Part shown: positions 12,401 through 24,400 of the stretch, piece by piece
Numbering within the stretch: position 1 is the stretch's first letter
Layout: each line of letters begins with the position of its first letter
Source of the DNA: Nematopogon swammerdamellus
Taxonomy: Eukaryota > Arthropoda > Insecta > Lepidoptera > Adelidae
DNA: 64,000 nt
Direction: 5' to 3'
Assembly: GCA_946902875.1 (NCBI GenBank)
Contig: OX336340.1
Coordinates: forward strand, 4,423,739-4,487,738
The notes under the pieces: generated by a model
Databases searched by the model: none
Told to the model about the DNA's origin: nothing
Seen by the model: only the letters and a program-made list of their open reading frames with translations
Made by a program: the position numbers and the translations under genes

Positions 12401-15400
12401 ATGAGCGCAGAAGATTTTTTTTCATACGAAGATTGTAAATCGGTAGCAAAAATAAAGAACATCACGCCGCAACCTTACCTAACAGACAATGCTTTTCAAA
12501 AAATCATTTAGTGATGAAAACATGACGGAGATCGACTTCATTAAGCAATCTTGTTTGAAGAAAGGCCTAAATACCGTCTCCTACAAATCTGCTAACAGAG
12601 GTATAACGTCAAAGAGAAAGCGAGAAATATTGCAACGCCTGCCACAACTAATGCCTTCAAATAGCCTAAAGTTCTGGGAGGACCTCTGCATTAATGATTC
12701 AGCTCCTGACCTAACTACTGAATATGATGACTGCTATGTACGTAATAATAATCGATTGTCATAATTAAGTTCTAAATCTGTCTTTTTTTGTTTTTTACAT
12801 TAATAAACTATGTTCAAGAATTGCCTCTTATTATTCTTAACTGTCCACGCGAAATATCTTACGTATAAAGAAATATCTAAAGTAAGTATATAATAGGTAA
12901 TTTACATACGCACATATTCTCATAAAATATCATCTTCTATAGCTCTAAAATGCATATTAACGCTTTTAAATTGTTACTGTTTCCAAGTAATTTTACTAAG
13001 ACATTCTAACTTTCCTAAAGAAGAAAAACACAAATGCGTACTTATGCTCTTTCTTCCTTAAAACTCTTGAAATATTTCTTAAATTCTAGGAAAGAAAAAC
13101 ATAAATGGCTACTTGTGCTTTTTAAGCTTAGTACTATTGATGAAATACTTGTAGTTTTACTAGGATGAAATAGTTTTTTAAAGAAAATACGAAGAAATGT
13201 GTTAAATATTTCCACGAATTCACATTTAAAAAAAAGTTCATTTATGCTTCCATATCATCGCAAATACCCAGGTTTGTAGCATTTTTAAATATGTGCCAAA
13301 CTTACGCAAACGCGTTTATGCGATTTTCTCGAAACATGCTCTGATGTACTTATGTCTTTTTTTCTAAGGGGGGCAGAATACCGACCACCGCGTTCTTTAT
13401 TCAGGCAAGAAAACTACCTAGGTATATCAAGCAGCAAGTAAGCACAAAGACCCACCTGCTGCATGACTCGGTGGAAGGACCGTGCCAAGGTGAGAGGTGG
13501 CTAGGCTATCCTCCTTTAGCACGGCATCTTGTCCTTATCCTTTAGTAGCCTTTTACGACGTGCACGGGGAACGATGCAGTGGGACTATTATTTTTAAGTA
13601 CCGGCTTAACACGGTACACCCCATTAACCCTACTCACAATCCCAGGTATTACTGGTAGATAATGCCTTTAGGCTAAGTCCGCCTTTTGTCACTTTTTATT
13701 GTGCAATATATTTTATTTTAATATTAGTTTCCCATTGATAATAATAACGTATTAATTAACATATTTCACATCAATGATAAGTTAAGTTAAATAAGTAGGT
13801 AGGAAATTGGATTTAAATTTTATTAGATTTGCTATAGTGTTAATTTTTGCATCATTGCCCAAAAATGGTCAAGTGCGTGAGGCGGCAGAGGTGTGTCAGC
13901 AGGATCTTGGCACGTGGAAATAAATTTATTTAATTTATGTATTATCTATCAATTAATAAACTAATTTCCCTAAATTAAACTAAATACTGTCTAATTTTTT
14001 AAGTCTCAATATATAATAATATTACTATTTTAATATATATATTTTTTTAATTTTATCCGTGACGCTGTGTATTTAGGGATGATTACATCCTACAATTAAT
14101 GGCAACATTTACAAATTACTTTTAATTACATACTTCCTTCCGTTACACATTTTCCAACTAATTTGAATTTTAATCGTAGGAAGCCGTATAAGATACCGAT
14201 CATTATATTATATTCAAGTGCTACATAGATCGATAAAAAAAACGACCAAGTTCGAGTCGAACTAGCGCACCGAGGGTTCCGTATCGCCATGTCATGATCA
14301 GCGCTGCTTCATTCTGTTTTCGATAGATGGCGCGCATACACCTTTCAGTTTCTTGTATGGGGACTCACGTCAATTTTTTACTTTTTCTTATGTTTATTAT
14401 TTGTTCTTATATCGGCCATAATAACACATATTCTGTGAAAATTTCAACGGGCTACCTATTACGGTTCAAGAGATACAGCCCTCGGACAGACAGACAGACA
14501 TACAGACAGACAGACAAACGGCGTAGGCTTAGTAATAAGCATCCGAACTGACTGATAGGGAACCCTACAAATTCTTGGTTGTAGGATTTTTTTCTATAGT
14601 GACTCAGTCACTGTGACTGTACCAGGGAAATCTTTATTTTACCGAAGTCCGGTCAAATTAGACTACTGCATGAAACTTCAACCATGGTCCAGTCAACAGG
14701 ACAATCCCAACTGTACTACGGGCAAGAAGCGGAATTGACCTACCGGTGCTTGCTAATCTGGTCGTTAATTTTGCATCAACAAATTACCACCAGAAAAAAA
14801 TTAACGATATATTGCATTCTCGTGTCTCGTTAATAGGAAAGGTCACAGTCACAGTAGTAGTAGGAAAATAAATCATATATCCTATATATATATTTTATAG
14901 TCCAGCCAGGTGAAGTAATATTTTAATAATATTTTATGTTAGTACTAAGCACGTAATGAAGCATTTTAACTAATCATGAATGTTAACTAATATGAAGCAT
15001 TTCATAAAACACGCCATAGATGGCGTAAGCAGGGCTGAGCATGACAAGGCGATACGGAACCCTCGGTGCGCGAGTTCGACTCGCACTTGGCCGGTTTTGT
15101 TTTTATACTTAACCTGTAATAGTAGAAGGAACCTTGATCACGCGATTCAAGATCATCGGATCTACGGGCGTTCTATGTCCTTTCTGCGTAGAATAAATGA
15201 GCTAGATCTGTCGGTTAATTAGTTATAATTAACGGCCGACAGCAACCAGACCCGTTGTAGGATGAGAAAATGTACTGTAGAGAAATAGAGCTGATGGATC
15301 TTTTTTTTATGGAAACTGATACGGTTGGCTACATCACTTACTACATCCATGATGTCAGCCATGATAACACTTTGGTGAACCAGGTGCCATGTCAGAGCTA

Positions 15401-18400
15401 CCCTTCGGTCGTGGCGGCTACATTGAACTGGACTGAAAACACGAACTATTTAAATAGCCGTTTCAATTAATATTTCATTCAGTGCTGTGGTACCAATCCG
15501 GGCGGGTTGATCCCTACCTAGCATTTCTAGTCAAGCAGGCTCAGGTTCGACTATATTGTTGTCTCTTTCTAGCATATTTATATAAATATAGTTAATAATA
15601 TTATTTTTAAATAACACGATTTTTAAGTACACACGTTTGTATCTATACATATAATAAAATCGTTAAATTAATAATCTCTCTTTGTCTGTACGCGCATCAC
15701 GCAAAAACCACTGAACGGAATTTGACGAAAATTTGTATAGTGACAGTGTATATCCCGGATTAACATAATAAACAAAAAAATTTATTAAAAATTAAAATTA
15801 TTATAAAATTTAAATGACAAGTTGACAACGGAGAACTGTCACGTGAGCTGGCCGGTGACAAAATGTTTGATAAATAAAAAATAAAAAAAATTGAAGTCGA
15901 ACTTATGTCGCTGTCATTGGTGCAATTTATATTTCTGTTGCCCGCGGCTTCGCTAGCGTGAAATTCGTATAAAAAAAAAAGTAAGTAACTAAAGGCGGAG
16001 CCGAAGGCGGATCTGCGCTCACGTAAACGATATTCTTTCTCGAGGAAAGTAACTAAGGGCGAGGCGGAAGTCGGAGCTAAGTTCAGGAAGACATTCTTTC
16101 TTTAATGAAGTAAGTAACTATGGGCAGGCCGCAGGCCGAGCTGCGTTCAGGAAGAAGCTAAACCATCTTGAAGAAAGTAAGTAACTAAGGCGAGGCCGAA
16201 GGCCGAGCTACGTTCTGATAAATAATAAACCATCTCGGAGAAAGCGAGTAACTAGGGCGAGGCCGAAGGCCGAGCTGCGTTCAGGAAGAAGCTGAACCAT
16301 CTTGAAGAAAGTAAGTAACTAAGGCGAGGCCGAAGGCCGAGCTTCGTTCTGATAAATAATAAACCATCTCGAAGAAAGGAAGTAACTAAGGGCGAGGCCG
16401 AGGGCCGAGCTGCGTTCAGGAAAAAGCTAAACCATCTTGAAGAAAGTGAGTAACTAAGGCGAGGCCGAAGGCCGAGCTACATTCTGATAAATAATAAAAC
16501 ATCTTGAAGAAAGCAAGTAAATAAGGGCGAGGCCGAAGGCCGAGCTGCATTCGGGAAGAAGCTAAACCATCTCGAAGAAAGCAAGTAACTAAGGGCTAGG
16601 CCGAAGGCCGAGCTGCGTTCAGGAAGAAGGTAAACCTTCTTGAAGAAAGTAAGTAACTAAGGCGAGGCCGAAGGCCGAGCTGCGTTCTGGATGAAGCTAA
16701 ACCATCTCAAATAAAGTAGGTAACTAAGCGATATTAAGATTGAGTTAAATTAATTTAAATTTTATTATAAAGTCCACGCTTCTGACGGCAAACATACCGT
16801 GCATCCTAAAACCTTGCGGTTATTCCCGGCTGGATGGCAAGAGGCCCGATGGTATCACCTTAGTTCCATGGGCCAAGGGTAGGTCTTTGATGTGGGACGC
16901 CATCTGTGTTCTCACATTGGCTCCAAGTCACGTTCGGGCATCTTCAAGACCGGCCGGCGCGGCCGAGGCCTGGGCGGACAGCCTCAAACGTAATAAATAT
17001 TATAGATATATAATTCAAGATTTCGAATTTGTTGCGTTTGCGGTTGAAACCCTCGGTCCGTGGAGCAGTCATTGAAGCCAAAAGCTTCTTGAAGAGGCTT
17101 GGGTCTCTGCTGGTGGACGCAACTGGTGTCCCGCAATTAAGGGTCTACTTCATTCAAACGGTAAGCTTTGCCATCCAGCGGGGTAATGCCGCAAGTGTTC
17201 TAGGAACATTTGAAAACGCCCCTTTTATGATAGTTATTTTAATGTTTGTTAGGTAGGTTTTAATTATTTAGTTATTAATATTACTTTTTTATATATTTTA
17301 TTAAATAAATAGATGGAGTAAACGATATTATATGCTATCGAAGAAAGGAAGTCATTTAAGGCGAGGCCCGAAGGCAGAAGAGGGTTTTTGGTTTACCTGA
17401 ACGCAGCTCGGCCTTCGGCCTCGCCCTTAGTTACTTACTTTCTTCGTGAAGGTTTATTGTCTTCCAGGATGCAGCTCGGCCCTTGGCCTCGCCGTTATTT
17501 GCTTACTTTATTTGAGAAGATTTATCGTTTACCTGAACGCAGCTCGGCCTTCGGCCTCGCCCTTAGTTACTTAGATTCTTCTTTGAAATACGAATTTCAC
17601 GCGAGCGAAGCCGCGGGCAACAGCTAGTACAATATAAAACAGTGGTAGACGATAAACCCTACCTCTTTCTTAGTAAGGTAAGAAGGTAAGGGACGTACAG
17701 TTTTACGTGTAATCCGAACCACGGTCAGCCTCTAACGATCGAGCGGTCACCCAACCAAGTACTGACTGGGCCCAGGTGTGTTTATAATCCGACCGACGAC
17801 AGTCGACCGACCGCCCCACTTAGCTACTGAGCCTGACAAAGTCTTTTTTCGTCCCAAAGTTACGTGAATTACAAAATATTTCTTTTAACATCGAACCCAC
17901 ATTGCATTGTCATATATGTTTTTAAATGTGGGTAAGTAATTATGAAGTGATTATTTTACGGGCAACAAGGCAACAATGCTGCTTTTCCCTTTCAATTGAG
18001 CATTTTTAATTTTAATTATTAAGCATTATGCATTCAGTGATTTGCAAAGATTAAATTGTACGCTAAGTTGCATTGTTCGCGATCGCGACCCTACTAATGT
18101 GAATTTGCATTAATTTGTAATCGAACAAGACAATTTACCTAAACGCCTTGTGTCGTGAAATAAACATTCCCAATTTAAATCGAGTAAAGTAAGTAAATAC
18201 GCCGACTAAAACTTTAGACTAAAGCTTCGTGTAAAAAATTTATTTGGATGACGGAGCCGCGAACTTGCGTCGCGTAAAAATATTACTCGGATAACGTATT
18301 TGGCGCCGCGTAACTTGTGTTGCATATACAATTTACTTGGGTAAGTGGATGCGCCGAATAAAACTTGCTTCGTGTAAAAATTGTATTTGGATGACGGAGC

Positions 18401-21400
18401 CGCGTAACTTGCGTCGCGTAAAAATATTACTCGGATAACGTATTTTGCGCCGCGTAACGTGCGTCGCTTTAAAAATAGTACCTGGATTACGTATTCCGCA
18501 TAACTTGCGTAGCTTAAAAAATAGTACTTGGATGCGTCTCAAAATAGTACTTTTATTACGAATTTTGCGCCGCGTAACTTGCGTCGCTTAAAACTGTACT
18601 TGGATTACGTATTTTGCGCTGCGTAACTAGCGTCGCTTAAAAAATAGTACTTGGATTACGTATTTTACGCCGCGTAACTTGCGCAGCTTAAAAATAGTAC
18701 TTGGATTACGTATTTTGCGCCGCGTAACTTGCGTCGCTTTAAAAATAGTACTTGTATTGCGTATTTGGGGCCGCGTAACATGCGTATCTTAAAAAAAATA
18801 GTACTTTTATTACGAATTTTGCGCCGCGTAACTTGCGTCTCTTAAAAAATTGTACTTGTATTACGAATTTTGTGCCGCGTAATTTGCGCTGCTTTAAAAA
18901 TGTACTTGGATTACGTATTTTTGCACCGCGTAACTAGCGTCGCTTAAAAAGTAGTACTTGGATTACGTATTTTGCGCCGCGTAACTTGCTTCGCTTAAAA
19001 ATAGTACTTAGATTACGTATTTTGCACCGCGTAACTTGCGTCGCTTAAAAAATAGTACTTGGATTACGTATTTTGCGCCGCGTAACTTGCATCGCGGAAA
19101 ATTTGTTAAAAGTTTTGCGCACATGTGGTGCGCGGCGGCAGGCGCGTGCGTCAAAAGGTATAAATCCACTGCCTACCCTAGACCTCAACTCCCAATTCCT
19201 ACCCAAATAAAAATCAAAACAATCTCCCTTTGGTCGTGCCGGCTACACTGAACTAGACGGAAAATGTTGACGAACTATTTACACAGCCGCTTCGACAGAC
19301 CTTTTATTCAGTGCCGCGGCAACAACCCGGTCGGTACCACTAAATAAATGAAAGTGGGGTTATTCATGTAAGTAGCAATTTTGTTTATTTATCAGAATAT
19401 ATTTTTTCAATTACATACCTAACTATAAAGCACAAAATATAACGTATTCACACAGGACAAAGTTTGTATTTTAATTTTTACTGTGATATATTTTGGAATA
19501 CTTTATGTTAATTTCATTATTAATATTAGATAATAGAATAAAAAAATAAAATAAATATAAAATAAATAAATAGACAGGAAAAATAAATTAAAAATCCTAT
19601 AAATGTTTTTAGTACAGTCGATTGGCGTATTACCTATACATAATTAGTCTTATTTCACCACAAACTCGGAAGTGCGTATCAGCATAGCTATATATGAGCT
19701 ACAAGGATGAAATACCACAAAATTATTACCGCAGACAGAGGTGAAAACCCAAATGGAAATATAAGTTAATGTACGTATTAATATCATCACCGTTTGATAA
19801 CTTTTCGAGAATATATCTATATTAAATACTTGGAAAATTTATTTGTCACGTGGATTCCGGAGTATTTTTAGACACATTCAGAAATTTTATAAAGTTATTC
19901 TATTCTTCTTCTGTTCTACCCATAGAGAAATAATATACTTCCTTTATACGTCTATGATAGAATAGCTACAGAAGGCATACATGCATCTACATAAATATTT
20001 TGTCACCTAAATCCATTAGATTTACTGAAAGTGCATCATTACAGTGACTCTCTGAAACTGTTTTTCGTCTTTAATTGTATTATTATGTACTAGCTGAGCC
20101 CGCGGCTCCGCTCGCGTGAAATTCGTATTTCAAAGAAGAATGCAAGTAACTAAGGGCGAGGCCGAAGGCCGAGCTGCGTTCAGGTAATCGATAAACCTTC
20201 TTAAAGAAAGTAACTAACTAAGGGCGAGGCCGAAGGCCGAGCTGCTTTCAGGTAAACGATAAACCTTTCTCAAATAAAGGAAGTAAGTAATCCAGCCGGG
20301 AATAACCGCGAGGTTCTAGGATGCACGGTATATTTGCTGTTAGAAACGTGGACTTTATAATAAAATTTAAATTAAATTAAATCAATCATAATATTAATTA
20401 ACTTTATTCGAGATGGTTTAGCTTCTTCCTGAACGCAGCTCGGCCTTCGGCCTCACCCTTAGTTGCTTGCTTTCTTCGAGATGGTTTATCATTTGTCAGA
20501 ACGTAGCTCGGCCTTCGGCCTCGCATTAGTTGCTTACTTTCTTCAAGATTGTTTAGCTTCTTCCTGAACGCAGCTCGGCCTTCGGCCTCGCCCTTAGTTA
20601 CTTGCTTTCTTCGAGATGGTTTTTCAATTATCCGAACGTAGCTCGGCCTTCGGCCTCGCCTTAGTTACTTACTTTCTTCAAGATGGTTTAGCTTCTTCCT
20701 GAACGCAGCTCGGCCTGCGGCCTCGCCCATAGTTACTTACTTTCTTCGAGAAGGTTTATGGTCTTCCAGAATAGAGCTCGGCCTTCGGCCTCGCCCTTAG
20801 TTACTTACTTTCTTCAAGAATGTTTTTCTTCTTCCTGAACTCAGCTCCGCCTTCCGCCTCGCCCTTAGTTACTTTCATCGAGAAAGAATATCGTTTACGT
20901 GAGCGCAGATCCGCCTTCGGGCCCGCCTTTAGTTACTTACTTTCTTTTTTTTAAATACGAATTTCACGCGAGCGAAGCCGCGGGCAACAGATATATAAAT
21001 TTTATTGCACCAATGACAGCGACATAACTTCGACTTTCAATTTGTCACCGGCCAGCTCACGTCGAGATGACAGTTCTCCGTTGTCAACATGACATTTAAA
21101 ATTGTTTTTTACCTTTACTTTGGATTACGTGATTTTTATTATATTTTTTAATTATTATTTTCATCCGGGATATACACTGTCACTATAAAAAGTTTCGTCA
21201 AATTCCGTTCAGTGGTTTTTGCGAGATGCGCGTACAAATAGACATTTTTGCATTTACGATTTTATGATATGTATAGAAAGAATAGATATGTATAGACTAT
21301 TGTGTTCAAGTTATAAAAAAGAAGAACTGTCATTTTCGTTGTATCTACTTATTTTTAAATTTCGAATGAATATTTTATTCAAATTGTATTTGCTGCCAGT

Positions 21401-24400
21401 TCTTAAGATATAATTATGTACTTTGGACTACGTGATTTTAAACGCGCAGTAATGTTTACAATTGTAAATATTTTTTTTATTTTTGTTATTTTTTTTTACG
21501 TATTATGTTAACCCGGCATATAAACTGCCACTATACAAAGTTTCGTCTGATTCCGTTCAGTGGTTTTTGCGTGATGCGCGTACAGACAAACAAACAAACA
21601 AACAAACAAAAATTTTAAAAACTGTTCTAACATGTTCAGTATCTCATTTTAAGCCACCCTGGTTAGTTTTTTTCCGAATACATTCAATTTACAGACTTTC
21701 TTACCTCTACGATTTTATTATATGTAATAGATAATAGATTGGTTCTAATGTTCGAAAGTGTGGCTTTATTCCTGTAATAAGTTTGATTTCATTTTATGTA
21801 AGAAATGAAATATCAGATTTTTTCAATTTTAATTTTAATGTTTAATATATATCTTTTGCGCTTTTATTCCCCATTTTAATTCCTTTGATAAATATTATTG
21901 TTTTTTTTTATTATTTTAAAATGTCACTTTATGAACGTGTATTTTATTTTATGAATACTGTGTTCTCATCTAGTCCAGCATTGCCAGCAATTCAAAGAGG
22001 AATCTCCGGTATGGCACCTACTCGGAGATGAAACGTGCACTCACACAAACGATAGTATAAATATTAAAAGTATTTACCCTCATCGCTCTGGGGTTGTTGG
22101 AGTAGTCGACCGGCTGGCACCGGAAACTGTACGCCGTGAACCAGCCTCCCATCACGCTCTACACAAGAGAAAACATTTATTATTCTCAAATCAAAACAAA
22201 CGTGCAGTTCGCATATTAAAGTTTTATGGCTTAGTGAAGGGAATCTCCCTTCACTAAGCCATAAAATTTTGTTGTGCGAGTTTTTTTGTTTTTTATGTAA
22301 ACCAGCATGGGTGGCTGTGCCGAGAGACCAATAGTTCAGTCGACAGAGCCAAAACCACCTCTCCTCGCGAAACCACGCTCAGTTAGGTGCCATGCCAGCA
22401 GATTTGCGGACTGTTGCAAGGCTGTCTAGCCCGTTAATATGATGCTTGAAGACACCCAGGTTAAAGGATTCAGGAAGCTGCACGTTTGTTTTGATTTGAG
22501 AATAGGCATATTATAACTTTTATTTAACTATACAATTTTATGTGAGCTGAAAAGGTTGGCTACATCATCTATCTATAACATCCGTGATGTCAGCCTATAC
22601 CACCTTGGCGAACTAGGTGCCATGTCAGTGCTTCATGGAAACTGACACGGGTGGCTACATCACCTACAACATCTGTGATGTCACTGATGTCAGCCCATAA
22701 CACCGGGTGAACTTGGTGCCACGTCAGTGCTTCTATTCGGTCGTACCGGCTACACTGAACTGGACGGAAAACACAAACTATTTACATTCTGCATTCCCCC
22801 CATCCCATAACTCCGAAACTACTGATTCTAAAATAATAAAAAAAAGGGAATAATATAGGGCCTCTCTTATAGTTCTAAGTATTTAAGTTCTCACTAAAAA
22901 CGGAATGGTACGGAACCCTCTTCACGCGAGTTCGACTCGGACTTTACCGCTTTTTTTTTCAAAATTTTAGGCTCAGTACTTTCAGAGAAAAAATGTTTTT
23001 TTTTTATTTATTTTTTTACTTTCCAATTTTGTTCTCCATAAATTGAAATTCATTCATTTACGCTATACCTACGCCCGTGATTGGGTCATCAAACTGTATA
23101 CAGGGTGTTGTAACGGCCAGTACATTAAATTTTGGAAATGATTATTGGGATTAATAGTAACAAAAAAGTCACATAACTTTTTTCTGAATTCTCTTTAAAT
23201 AAAAAGTTACAGTTTTCATACAAACTAATTGATTAATTTAGTGTAAAAAGGATCTAATGTTCCGCGCGAACGTGGGAATGTAAGGCGCGCGGTGAGTGAG
23301 TGAGCAAGGACGAGTGCCCGGAGCGAGAAGATGTGCGGTGGTGGCGCGGCGTGGTTTTTCGACCCCGTACGTTCCCTCGCCAGCACCCTCCCCGCGCGGG
23401 CGTCATTTACATTTGACGAAAACATAAATTTCAAAAATTTATATCTCGAAAACTAGACACTTTATAGAAAAACTTTATTTACTTTTTTGTCTCGGAAAAA
23501 CATGAGGAATGCGTTGGTGAAATTAATGTACTGGCCATTACAACACCCTGTATATGTATCAAATTTCAACTTTTTTCGTCCAGTAGATTTGGAGAAAATA
23601 AGCTGTGAGAGACGGACAGACAGGTCGAGACGAAACGAAAGCGAAAACGAGAGCGATCCTATAAGGGTTCCGTTTTTTCCCACTTTTGAGGTACAACACC
23701 CTAAAAAAATATTTATAATTAATTTTAACCTACACTTACAGAGCTCAGGAAAATATTCACAGATAATTGTGATAATAATAATATAATATGTATGTTATCA
23801 ATAGTTTTTTTACCTCATAAAAGAGCCACGTGCTGAACAAGACTTGTAGGAAGTTGTACCACACTAACACTTTCTGTAGGTCGAAAGGTTTCCGATTTTC
23901 CATAATTTTTGGCCCCAGCACCTGAAACATTAAATTTCATATTTGTTTATAAAATTACTATGTGAACGTTGCTCACACGCATACAAGAGTGTTCTGTTGT
24001 CATTCCCTTACACACCACACGGCGTATCCCGGCAATCGCGGTAAGCAGAGTAATCGGTGTTGGGCTGCAAATACTCTGGTAAATTACAACACACAACCGA
24101 CCACCATGTTTAGCAAAGTATTCGGACAAGATAACTATCAGGCAACAAGTAAGCCACGAAGGCCGCATGACCCGGTGGAAAGACTGCGCCAAGGTGAGAG
24201 GTGGCCAGGCTGTCGCCCTTATGCACGGCATCTTGTCCTTATCCCTTAGTCGCCTTTTACGACATGCACGAGGAGAGATGCAGTGGCACTATTCTTTTTA
24301 AGCACCAACCCCACACTGTACATACTATTATTATTAATTTGTGGATATAGGTAGTTACTGTATCTTCGTCTGATGCTACGGCTGTAGCGGTTATTTTCGG

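Larger units (their letters stand above)
11674..13620 (+). repeat. Family C repeat split by the Sola-like element
   Basis: The halves 11674-11751 and 13377-13618 join into one unit. Confidence 0.75.

Noticed and set aside
18333..18542. Open frame on the minus strand within the 60-bp array
   Set aside because: The repeat periodicity creates open frames by chance. Units change frame along the array.
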